DNA of 64,000 nt, taken from contig CAJWLM010000012.1 of NCBI GenBank assembly GCA_913043025.1, positions 30,418 to 94,417 of the forward strand. Direction: 5' to 3'. Origin of the DNA: an uncultured Rhodospirillaceae bacterium (GTDB lineage: Bacteria > Pseudomonadota > Alphaproteobacteria > UBA8366). The translations under genes were made by a program, and so were the position numbers. Shown piece by piece: positions 57,304 to 64,000 of the stretch (the stretch's first letter is position 1; every line of letters begins with the position of its first letter). The notes below the pieces were generated by a model that saw only the letters and a program-made list of their open reading frames with translations, did not search any database and was not told where the DNA came from.

Positions 57304-57420
57304 GTGTCAAGTAAAAAAAAAGGTTGGAACACGGCGCTGAACCGTCTAATTTCTGATTGTCCTGCTGAAGTGATCGATGGTTTTAAACTGTTCGATGGGA
57401 CGAACCTTCAACCGGTCTAA
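57304..57420 (+). CDS. Possible 38-residue small protein
   Basis: GTG to TAA, 38 codons, starting eleven bases after the prmC stop. AGGA lies about six bases upstream of the GTG, a good ribosome site. The protein begins SSKKKGWNTALNRLISD and continues with CPAEVIDGFKLFDGTNL; the amphipathic pattern looks protein-like, and a low-complexity AAAAAAAAA run codes for the three lysines. I know no homologue. It could equally be a chance frame in a 233-base gap. Confidence 0.33.
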   Translation: MSSKKKGWNTALNRLISDCPAEVIDGFKLFDGTNLQPV

Positions 57421-57433
57421 CAAATGAGGTAGG

Positions 57434-57449
57434 CCACTTTGACAAGTGG
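57434..57449. other. Short hairpin before the DUF4167 gene
   Basis: CCACTT-TGAC-AAGTGG is a perfect 6-pair stem with a 4-base loop, flanked by G/C-rich AGG and GCGCCT. A short TTTT follows 12 bases later on the plus strand. It might attenuate or end prmC-side transcription, but the T run is weak. Confidence 0.35.
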
Positions 57450-57526
57450 GCGCCTCGTAGTTTTGATGTTGGCAGAGAGAAGGTGCGGCAGGTAGGACAC
57501 CAACGCAAACCACAGCGAAATGTAAA

Positions 57527-58096
57527 ATGAGACAGGGTCAAGGCTCGAAACGCTCACGTAATCGCGGCGGCAACCGGCGTGGAGGCGGTCGCCAACAGTC
57601 ACTAGACAGTAACGGGCCTAGCGTCCGTGTCCGGGGAAGTGCGCAGCAAATTCACGAGAAGTATTTAACTCTTGCTAGAGATGCATCTTCTTCTGGCGAT
57701 CGCGTGTCAGCGGAAAATTATTCGCAGCACGCTGAGCACTATCATCGGGTTCTCGCGGTCGAAGCTGAACAACGCGAGCAGCGGAATAATCAGCAAACAG
57801 TCCGTCATCAAAGGCCCAATGGTCGCGATGATGATATATCCAGATCAGATGCTCCGGCTAAGTCAGATGCTCCGGCTAAGTCAGATGCTCCGGCTAAGTC
57901 AGATGCTACAGCTAATTTGGATAGTTCGGCAGCAACAGGCGACGCAATTGAGCTAAAAGACGGAACCGAATCAGGGGAAAAGTCTATAGAGCCCCGTAAA
58001 AAAGCGGCAAAATCAAAAAAATCTGACAATACATTAAAAGATTCCGAGGAGGATTTGGCTTCGGCGGAAAACCCGCGGAGTGCTGCTGTCGACTAA
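57527..58096 (+). CDS. DUF4167 protein with tandem SDAPAK repeats
   Basis: A 189-residue basic and low-complexity protein. The N-terminus is Arg/Gly-rich (RNRGGNRRGGGR), like RNA-binding RGG tails. The DUF4167 core (about residues 30-85) has RGSAQQIHEKYLTLARDA and AENYSQHAEHYHRVL. The C-terminal half is disordered and carries three exact SDAPAK units and a variant SDATAN. The family is alphaproteobacterial, usually sits next to prmC and clpB, and has no known function; RNA or ribosome association is a guess from the RGG-like start. A strong terminator follows. Confidence 0.86.
   Translation: MRQGQGSKRSRNRGGNRRGGGRQQSLDSNGPSVRVRGSAQQIHEKYLTLARDASSSGDRVSAENYSQHAEHYHRVLAVEAEQREQRNNQQTVRHQRPNGRDDDISRSDAPAKSDAPAKSDAPAKSDATANLDSSAATGDAIELKDGTESGEKSIEPRKKAAKSKKSDNTLKDSEEDLASAENPRSAAVD
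57845..57916 (+). repeat. 18-base tandem repeat inside the DUF4167 gene
   Basis: TCAGATGCTCCGGCTAAG occurs three times without change (57845-57898), followed by a fourth copy with changes (57899-57916). Each unit encodes SDAPAK, and the identical DNA points to recent slippage rather than protein-level selection alone. Confidence 0.9.
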
Positions 58097-58149
58097 GTTC
58101 CATCAAGTGGTTTTGAATATCTATTGATAATGCTCGGATCGTTCGGGTG

Positions 58150-58171
58150 GACGGGAAACCGTCGCCTTTTT
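58150..58171 (+). terminator. Rho-independent terminator after DUF4167
   Basis: GACGG-GAAA-CCGTC is a perfect 5-pair stem closed by a stable GAAA tetraloop, followed by GCC and TTTTT. It separates DUF4167 from clpB and overlaps closely with the clpB promoter region. Confidence 0.75.
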
Positions 58172-58173
58172 AT

Positions 58174-58204
58174 CTTGTAGCGTAACGCCTCCCTACCCAT
58201 ATAT
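58174..58204 (+). promoter_or_regulatory. Candidate heat-shock (sigma-32) promoter of clpB
   Basis: CTTG at 58174-58177 and ACCCATATAT at 58195-58204 are 17 bases apart, close to the sigma-32 pattern CTTG(AAA)...CCCCATNT. The first transcribed base would fall near 58211, giving a leader of about 80 bases before ATG 58290, with GGGGGTG as ribosome site. clpB is a classical sigma-32 gene. The match is by eye. Confidence 0.5.
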
Positions 58205-58289
58205 CAAACGTGGTCTCGTTGTACGGGTTAGAAACGCCTCTTAACCCCATATTTCTTCGTTCATCGAGAGAGAAACAAAAGGGGGTGAA

Positions 58290-60899
58290 ATGGAATTCGA
58301 AAATTACACTGATCGACTTCGTGGTTTCATTCAAGTAGCTCGATCTGTTGCGGCAGAGCTTGGTCATCAACAACTTGTGCCGGAACATTTATTGAAGGCA
58401 CTCGTTAGTGACGGACAGGGTTTAGTTTTTGATTTGATTGCGGCTGCGGGAGGTAATGCAGAAAAGTTATCGCAAGAGATCGAATCAGAGCTAGCGAAGA
58501 AACCTGTTATTAGGGGGCACGGTGGTAACGATATTTATCTCTCGAACGACATTCTGCACTTATTTCAACAGTCTGAAAAAGTAGCTAGCGACGCAGGTGA
58601 TCAGTTTGTCACCGTCGAACAGTTGCTAGTCGCAGTGATCCTTTCTGAGGCTACTTCTGCTGCTGAGATATTCAAACGCGCCGGTATTACTTTGGCTGGA
58701 CTTCAAAAAGCAATAAAGGACTTGCGCAGAGGCCGGACTGCTGACAGCAGATCCTCTGAGGGGGCCTATGATGCCATCAAGAAATATACGCATGACCTGA
58801 ATGAGGCAGCTGTAGAAGGCAAGATTGACCCTGTCATAGGTCGTGATGAAGAAATTCGCCGAACCATGCAGGTGCTATCACGAAGAACCAAGAATAATCC
58901 GGTGTTGATTGGTGAGCCTGGGGTAGGAAAGACCGCCATTGTTGAGGGGCTCGCGCAGCGAATAGTGAAAGGTGATGTGCCAGAGGGGTTGGTTTCTAAA
59001 CGTTTATTAACACTAGACCTTGGCGCTCTGATTGCGGGATCGAAGTTCCGTGGTGAATTTGAGGAGCGTTTAACTTCGGTTTTACACTATGTGGAACAGG
59101 CATCTGGTGAAATTATTCTTTTTATTGATGAATTACACACGCTCGTTGGAGCGGGTGCTGTGGAAGGCTCGATGGATGCGTCGAACATGCTAAAGCCAGC
59201 CCTTGCGCGAGGTGAGTTGCATTGTGTCGGCGCTACTACGCTTGACGAGTACCGCAGGTATATTGAAAAGGATGCCGCCCTGGCACGAAGATTTCAACCG
59301 ATATTTGTCGCCGAACCGACGATTGAAGACACAATTTCAATTCTTCGGGGTCTAAAGGAAAAATATGAAGTGCATCACGGAGTTCGCATTACTGATGCAG
59401 CCATTATTGCAGCGGCTGCTCTCTCGAAACGTTACATTTCAGACCGTTTCCTTCCTGACAAGGCAGTTGACTTGGTTGATGAAGCAGCAAGCCGATTGCG
59501 AATGGAAGTTGACTCAAAGCCAGAAGAAATAGATGAGCTTGATCGACGCATTATCCAGCTTAAGATTGAGCGCGAGGCATTGAAAAAAGAGTCTGACTCT
59601 GAATCTAAACAACGTTTAAAGGCCCTAGAAACGGACTTGGATGTTTTAGAGGCAAGTGCAGAGGAGATGACTAAGCACTGGAGAGATGCAAAGGAAAAAT
59701 TGCACGGTGAACAAAAAGTAAAAGAAGAGTTAGAAACTGCACGAAACGAGTTTGACCAAATTCTCGTTACGGCACGTGAGACTGCTGATGAGAGGCTGTT
59801 TCAAAGAGCGGGTGAGTTGGAAAAACTAATAAAAACACTGCAAACAAAAATTGCGGACGGTGAAACAAATAATACTAAAACACTACTGGATGATGGAGTA
59901 TCTGATTCAAATGTGGCAGCGATTGTTTCCCGGTGGACTGGTGTGCCTGTTGACAAAATACTTGAGAGCGAGCGCGATAAGTTGTTGGGTATGGAGGCGA
60001 TACTAGGAGAGCGAGTAAAGGGGCAACACGAGGCTATAACTGCTATTTCTAACGCAGTACGTAGAGCTAGGGCGGGTATGCAGGATCCCAATAGACCGCT
60101 GGGGTCATTTTTATTTTTGGGGCCTACGGGCGTTGGCAAGACAGAGCTCGTAAAGGCGTTAGCTGAATTTATGTTCGACGATGATCAAGCCATGGTTCGG
60201 ATTGACATGTCAGAGTATATGGAAAAGCATTCGGCAGCACGTTTAATAGGAGCCCCCCCAGGTTATGTGGGCTACGACCAAGGCGGTGTGTTGACAGAAG
60301 CTATCCGAAGACGGCCTTATCAGGTGTTGCTTTTTGATGAGATTGAAAAAGCTCATTCGGATTTATTTAACCTGCTTTTGCAAGTGCTCGACGATGGCCG
60401 GCTTACCGATGGTCAGGGCCGCACAGTTGATTTTAAGAATGTACTTATTGTCATGACCTCAAATATGGGATCAGAAATTTTAGCGCAGCAGTCAGAGTTT
60501 GGAGAATCTGGCGCGCTTCGTGAGCAGGTTATGCAAGTGGTCCGAAATAAGCTTCAGCCTGAATTCATTAACCGAATCGACGAGATGTTGTTGTTTCATC
60601 GCTTAAGTCGCAGCCACATGGAGGAGATTGTAGACATCCAACTCGTTTCCTTGCGTAAGTTATTGGCTGTTCGCAAAATTATACTTGAAGTGGATAGCTC
60701 GGCACGCGAATGGCTTGCGCGAATGGGTTTCGATCAGGTGTATGGCGCTCGGCCGCTGCGTCGTGTGATCCAAAATGAGCTTCAAAATCCACTGGCCTCG
60801 GCTTTACTAGCAGGACAAATCAACGACGGCGAAACAGTTCATGTTTCGGCCGGCGAAGGAGGTATTACAATAAATGATGGTATTGCAAATGCGGCTTGA
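58290..60899 (+). CDS. clpB: ATP-dependent disaggregase ClpB
   Basis: ClpB (Hsp104 type) pulls proteins out of heat-induced aggregates with DnaK. The 869-residue protein has the N-terminal double repeat domain (about 1-145), AAA1 with Walker A GEPGVGKT at 208-215, the coiled middle domain that distinguishes ClpB from ClpA/ClpC (about 405-525), AAA2 with Walker A GPTGVGKT at 611-618, [20 protein letters not shown] and [20 protein letters not shown]. The stop overlaps a TTG that may open the M14 gene (TTGA). Confidence 0.98.
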   Translation: MEFENYTDRLRGFIQVARSVAAELGHQQLVPEHLLKALVSDGQGLVFDLIAAAGGNAEKLSQEIESELAKKPVIRGHGGNDIYLSNDILHLFQQSEKVASDAGDQFVTVEQLLVAVILSEATSAAEIFKRAGITLAGLQKAIKDLRRGRTADSRSSEGAYDAIKKYTHDLNEAAVEGKIDPVIGRDEEIRRTMQVLSRRTKNNPVLIGEPGVGKTAIVEGLAQRIVKGDVPEGLVSKRLLTLDLGALIAGSKFRGEFEERLTSVLHYVEQASGEIILFIDELHTLVGAGAVEGSMDASNMLKPALARGELHCVGATTLDEYRRYIEKDAALARRFQPIFVAEPTIEDTISILRGLKEKYEVHHGVRITDAAIIAAAALSKRYISDRFLPDKAVDLVDEAASRLRMEVDSKPEEIDELDRRIIQLKIEREALKKESDSESKQRLKALETDLDVLEASAEEMTKHWRDAKEKLHGEQKVKEELETARNEFDQILVTARETADERLFQRAGELEKLIKTLQTKIADGETNNTKTLLDDGVSDSNVAAIVSRWTGVPVDKILESERDKLLGMEAILGERVKGQHEAITAISNAVRRARAGMQDPNRPLGSFLFLGPTGVGKTELVKALAEFMFDDDQAMVRIDMSEYMEKHSAARLIGAPPGYVGYDQGGVLTEAIRRRPYQVLLFDEIEKAHSDLFNLLLQVLDDGRLTDGQGRTVDFKNVLIVMTSNMGSEILAQQSEFGESGALREQVMQVVRNKLQPEFINRIDEMLLFHRLSRSHMEEIVDIQLVSLRKLLAVRKIILEVDSSAREWLARMGFDQVYGARPLRRVIQNELQNPLASALLAGQINDGETVHVSAGEGGITINDGIANAA

Positions 60900-60955
60900 A
60901 AGCTCAACCCTCAAAGCACCTGGGGTTTACATACATTCCCGGTACAGTTGATGTT

Positions 60956-62080
60956 ATGATACACGTTTCGAGCGCATTTGATGGGGGAAATATAGAAGTT
61001 GTATCAGCAAATGAGGCTGATGATATTCAATTGCGGATACGAAAAGACAACGCATCGGAATTTTTCCAGTGGTTTTATTTTAGGGTAAGCGGTGCTAGAG
61101 AAAAGCCCTGCAGGATCCGAATCGTTAATGCTGGAGAAGCTTCCTATGCTGACGGATTTCGTGACTATAAAGCCTGTATGTCGGAAGACCTCAGGGATTG
61201 GTGCCGGGTAGATACCTCATACGATGGTATAGAGCTCACGATTAATTATAAACCTTCGTCCGACTCATTTTACATTGCATTTTTTGCGCCATATTCACTA
61301 GATCAGCAGCGACGGTTCGTCGCTCGATGTCAACAAAATTCTCTCGCTAGTTTGGAGGTTATAGGGCAAACAGTGGAGGGTCGAGACCTCGATCTTCTGG
61401 TCATAGGATCACCAGGAACGTCTAAAAAGATTTGCTGGGCCATAGCTCGGCAGCACCCGGGTGAGACCATGGGGTGCTTTTGGATGGAAGGTTTTTTGAA
61501 TCTATTGCTCGACCCGGTCGATACAGTCGCTTCAAAAGTTCGTGAGTCTGCTGTTTTTTATGTTGTTCCAAATATGAATCCAGATGGCTCAGCGCGTGGA
61601 AATTTACGAACAAATGCGGCTGGAGCTAATCTCAATCGTGAGTGGGCTAAGCCATCTAAGTCAAGAAGCCCAGAAGTATTTGCAGTACGCAACCGGATGG
61701 TAGAGACCGGGGTAGACTTTTGCCTGGATGTGCATGGCGATGAGATAATTCCTTATAATTTTATTTCTGGCGCTGACCATGTTCCATCTGCGGATGCGCG
61801 AATGAAACAGCTTTTAATCGATTTTAATAAAGCATTATTGCACTCCAGTCCGGACTTTCAGACTGACCACGGTTATCCAACCTCATTTCAGGCAAATCTT
61901 TCTATTTGTGCTTCTAATGTCGCGGAAAGTTTTAAATGTTTATCTATGACATTAGAGATGCCTTTTGCCGACCACAACAATCGGAAAGATAACATTCATG
62001 GTTGGTCTCCTGAGCGTTGTCGAGAATTAGGTGGGGACTGTCTCAAGGCTATAAGCTCTATTATACCCTCTCTTCGTTAA
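60956..62080 (+). CDS. M14 family carboxypeptidase, cytosolic CCP type
   Basis: A 374-residue metallocarboxypeptidase related to the cytosolic carboxypeptidases (CCP/Nna1). The N-terminal beta domain (about 1-125, with ISSAFDGG-like start HVSSAFDGGNIEVV and RKDNASEFFQWFYFRVSGA) is specific to that branch. Zinc ligands are His167 and Glu170 in RQHPGETMG and His260 in DVHGDE; the catalytic Glu334 lies in TLEMPFADH. No signal peptide, so it is cytosolic. ATG 60956 matches the usual N-terminus; a TTG at 60896 that overlaps the clpB stop would add 20 residues and couple translation. In eukaryotes CCPs trim glutamates; the bacterial substrate is unknown. Confidence 0.87.
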   Translation: MIHVSSAFDGGNIEVVSANEADDIQLRIRKDNASEFFQWFYFRVSGAREKPCRIRIVNAGEASYADGFRDYKACMSEDLRDWCRVDTSYDGIELTINYKPSSDSFYIAFFAPYSLDQQRRFVARCQQNSLASLEVIGQTVEGRDLDLLVIGSPGTSKKICWAIARQHPGETMGCFWMEGFLNLLLDPVDTVASKVRESAVFYVVPNMNPDGSARGNLRTNAAGANLNREWAKPSKSRSPEVFAVRNRMVETGVDFCLDVHGDEIIPYNFISGADHVPSADARMKQLLIDFNKALLHSSPDFQTDHGYPTSFQANLSICASNVAESFKCLSMTLEMPFADHNNRKDNIHGWSPERCRELGGDCLKAISSIIPSLR

Positions 62081-63420
62081 TCATTATCCTGAATAGAATA
62101 GCCGTCTCGGTTCCTGCGTTGAGCATCTATTACCTTATCTATGCGCCGGCGTTCGGCATTAAAACTTTTTAGTTCCGGGCCTTTTAAGGTGACGCCGGTA
62201 GGGATGCGTACTCCACGTGGATTAACGTGGCGTTTATTATGTATTACCTCGTAATGCAGGTGAGGCCCTGTCGAACGGCCAGTGCTCCCGATATATCCGA
62301 TAATGCGGCGCTGACGCACACGAATTCCGGAGCGTATACCCCTAGCGAATCCTTTTAAGTGTGCATACGCAGTTTTATAGCTATTGCGGTGACGAATTCG
62401 AATATAGTTACCAAACGAACCAAAGCGTTTGGCTACTTCAATAACCCCGTCGCCGGCGGCATATACCGGTGTGCCTGCCGGGGCGGCAAAATCAATACCC
62501 TTGTGGATCTTAGTGTATCCCAGAATTGGGTGGCGCCTTCGTCCGAAGCCTGATGAGATTCTTGCTCCATCAGTTGGTGTCGACAACAAGAGTTTTTTAA
62601 CGCTACGACCATTGTTGTCAAAATAGTCAACTTTTTTGCCATTTATTTTAAATCTATAGAGCTCAATATCGCGACGCTTGAGTTTAAGCCGGGTATAAAT
62701 CACTGGTCCCACATCGGCGGTGGAGCCAGTTTCGTCGGTGAGACGTTCGTATAACAATGCGAACCGGTCATTAACACGAATATCTCTTTGGAAATCTACG
62801 TCGAAGCTTAGGATATTGATCAGATTAAGTAGTGCTGTTGGGGGTATCCCTTCACTGTACCCAGCCTGATAGAGGCTCGAGGTAATTGTACCAGCACCAA
62901 AGGCAATACGGCGGCCGAGAACACGTGCGTAACGTTGCGCCACGAATTTGCCTTTTCCATCACGAATGAGTGCGATATCAGTTTTGGCATTTGCAGCGAA
63001 ATCCAATGAAATCAGGGATGCGGGCTTGGATGGTAGCGGCGATGGAAGAATTTGAAGGAATAGTCGATGGCCGGGTTTCAAGTGTCTAGGCTTAAAAGTT
63101 TTAGACAGTGCGCGAATCGCTTTAGCAATCTCCTCTTTAGAGATACCGTAGCTAGACATCATGCCTCGGAGCGTATCGCCTTTTTTAATAACGTATATTG
63201 CATCGGTTGGCGGCGGCGGCGGGATTGTAAGTTCGTTATTTTCCTTTTTAATCTCGCTCCAGCTTTTTATAGGTGAGGGAGTTTCCTGCAGAAATGGGCT
63301 ATTGTGCCAACCTACGCCGGGTTCACCTTGTGTTTTTTGTGAGTCGCTTGGTTGTGCGATACCAGAAGGGACTGCAGTGATCCAGACCAAGATATGAATT
63401 AATAGCCATCGATGTCTCAT
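62077..63420 (-). CDS. LysM-M23 murein endopeptidase (MepM/NlpD-like)
   Basis: A 447-residue exported peptidoglycan hydrolase. It has a signal peptide (about residues 1-22, cleavage near GIA/Q), a LysM domain (about 75-122, YVIKKGDTLRGMMSSYGIS), a Csd3/MepM-like middle domain, and a C-terminal M23 domain with the complete zinc motif set HKGID, HLKG and GPHLHYEV. It should cut peptide cross-links to let the wall grow. The frame is open to 63531, but ATG 63420 puts the signal peptide first. It overlaps the M14 gene end by 4 bases and is the intact counterpart of the HxD-type M23 protein at 9226-10044. Confidence 0.93.
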   Translation of the reverse strand: MRHRWLLIHILVWITAVPSGIAQPSDSQKTQGEPGVGWHNSPFLQETPSPIKSWSEIKKENNELTIPPPPPTDAIYVIKKGDTLRGMMSSYGISKEEIAKAIRALSKTFKPRHLKPGHRLFLQILPSPLPSKPASLISLDFAANAKTDIALIRDGKGKFVAQRYARVLGRRIAFGAGTITSSLYQAGYSEGIPPTALLNLINILSFDVDFQRDIRVNDRFALLYERLTDETGSTADVGPVIYTRLKLKRRDIELYRFKINGKKVDYFDNNGRSVKKLLLSTPTDGARISSGFGRRRHPILGYTKIHKGIDFAAPAGTPVYAAGDGVIEVAKRFGSFGNYIRIRHRNSYKTAYAHLKGFARGIRSGIRVRQRRIIGYIGSTGRSTGPHLHYEVIHNKRHVNPRGVRIPTGVTLKGPELKSFNAERRRIDKVIDAQRRNRDGYSIQDND

Positions 63421-63677
63421 CTTGAGTGAACTTTTGCTCTTGGCCTTGTTGAACAAAGCGCAAGCTTTCGGAATTTTTATTGTTAAAAAGAAAAAATGAC
63501 TGCGACAGCTCATAACAGTGCGTAAGTCCAATCCATTACATTAAAAAGGGATTGTTTGGCGTAAAAGATTGCCGGTTCTTTGCGGTAAAAGTGTTGATGT
63601 TAAGCCAGTTTTTTTAAACAAGCTATTTACTACTCTTTGAAAAATAGTCTAAACCAGCGATTGAGGCAATAAAGCGA

Positions 63678-63706
63678 TTGACAGAACCGTGTAGGAAGCG
63701 TACTAA
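63678..63706 (+). promoter_or_regulatory. Candidate rRNA operon promoter
   Basis: A perfect -35 TTGACA (63678-63683) is followed by exactly 17 bases and TACTAA (63701-63706) as -10. The next bases GCGCGTCC are G/C-rich like the discriminator of stringently controlled rRNA promoters, and the upstream sequence is A/T-rich as for an UP element. The 16S gene starts about 230 bases downstream. The -10 box is only a partial match. Confidence 0.55.
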
Positions 63707-63846
63707 GCGCGTCCACATCACAAGAGGTGATAAACTAATTCGTGGTGTGCGTGACTGTTGTCTTAAATATCAGCGGCCACGATGTTTTTGGAAATGTAAA
63801 GATGGAAGGGATACGCGGGCGGCGATAGCATTCGACTAACGCTATT

Positions 63847-63901
63847 GCCATATCTGTGTGTCCTGCCTTTTTTTAAAGGATAAGACAGCTTGAGATATGG
63901 C
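63847..63901 (+). other. Long hairpin in the 16S rRNA leader
   Basis: GCCATATCT (63847-63855) and AGATATGGC (63893-63901) pair perfectly over nine bases. Inside, TGTC/GACA and CCTTT/AAAGG form further stems, giving a nested hairpin of 55 bases ending 37 bases before mature 16S. It may be a processing or folding element of the pre-rRNA. Confidence 0.6.
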
Positions 63902-63938
63902 GGGGAAGTATTTGGTTTTTACCATTTACAACCCAAGT

Positions 63939-64000
63939 CAACTTAAGAGTTTGATCCTGGCTCAGAACGAACGCTGGCGGCAGGCCTAACACATGCAAGT
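63939..64000 (+). rRNA. 16S ribosomal RNA, 5' end only
   Basis: The sequence from CAACTTAAGAGTTTGATCCT onward is the universal 5' end of 16S rRNA, including the classical 27F site AGAGTTTGATCCTGGCTCAG, with E. coli position 8 at 63946. GAACGCTGGCGGCAGGCC follows, as in Alphaproteobacteria. The gene is cut by the window end after about 62 bases, so it cannot be used to place the organism further. Confidence 0.97.

Larger units (their letters stand above)
63421..63938 (+). other. rrn upstream region: promoter, boxA-like site and leader
   Basis: A 518-base gene-free stretch before 16S. It holds a boxA-like TACTCTTTGAAAA at 63631-63643, a near-consensus promoter at 63678-63706, and a leader hairpin at 63847-63901. 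The boxA-like element lies upstream of the promoter I favour, so either a second promoter lies further upstream or the element is chance. Confidence 0.6.

Noticed and set aside
63631..63643. boxA antitermination element of the rRNA operon
   Set aside because: Reasonable match but it lies upstream of the best promoter; kept only as a note in the leader entry.
1..64000. CRISPR array, insertion sequence, prophage, defence or biosynthetic cluster
   Set aside because: No spaced direct repeats, transposase, integrase other than XerD, or cluster of accessory genes was seen; almost all genes are housekeeping with neighbour-like composition.

Overview
The window is about 64 kb of chromosomal core genome from an alphaproteobacterium. 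I base this on three things. The 3' end runs into the start of a 16S rRNA gene with the leader and first helix typical of Alphaproteobacteria. Several families and neighbourhoods are characteristic of that class: lspA-BamF/DUF3035-M16-M16, secA-ppiC-argJ-mutT, bolA-dnaJ-like-cobS-cobT, grxC-nitrilase-DUF1178-ubiG-lysC, and prfA-prmC-DUF4167-clpB. Lipid A/Kdo and heme A synthesis genes show a Gram-negative, aerobically respiring cell. I cannot name a genus; a free-living Rhodospirillales-like lineage is a guess.

Layout. 1-4.1 kb: 3' part of a DinG-type helicase, a MarR regulator, heme A synthase and a glycine-zipper surface lipoprotein. 4.4-9.2 kb: a tightly overlapping envelope operon (MsbA-like exporter, DUF374 acyltransferase, WaaA, LpxK). 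9.2-17.8 kb: M23 peptidase and xseA, purD, tadA, rluB-rsmD, mutL and pgi. 17.9-23.8 kb: accA with a lipoprotein, xerD with a 46-residue membrane protein, then aroK-aroB-CorC-like. 24.1-31.2 kb: bolA, J-domain protein, cobS-cobT, DUF2937, a FetAB-like exporter and an MFS carrier. 31.5-40.1 kb: DUF1289, MaoC, ribF, ileS-lspA-bamF and two M16 peptidases. 40.1-47.4 kb: secA, ppiC-argJ-mutT, a membrane protein and a methyltransferase. 47.7-51.8 kb: grxC-nitrilase, DUF1178, ubiG, lysC. 52.5-63.4 kb: RodZ-like, hisS, prfA-prmC, DUF4167, clpB, an M14 carboxypeptidase and a LysM/M23 endopeptidase. 63.5-64 kb: rrn promoter and leader, then 16S.

Many genes are joined by 1-23 nt overlaps (ATGA, TAATG, GTGA, TTGA), so translation is probably coupled within operons. 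A recurring theme is envelope building: lipid A/Kdo synthesis and flipping, lipoprotein signal peptidase, BAM accessory lipoprotein, SecA, periplasmic isomerase, M16 and M23 peptidases.

I saw no CRISPR array, insertion sequence, prophage, toxin-antitoxin pair, defence island, biosynthetic cluster or tRNA gene. I did not find a convincing undescribed multi-gene system. The unexplained material is small: two short proteins, several strong inverted repeats in regulatory gaps, a 641-base empty region between lysC and the RodZ-like gene, an orphan lipoprotein overlapping accA, and places where genes expected from memory of related genomes are absent.
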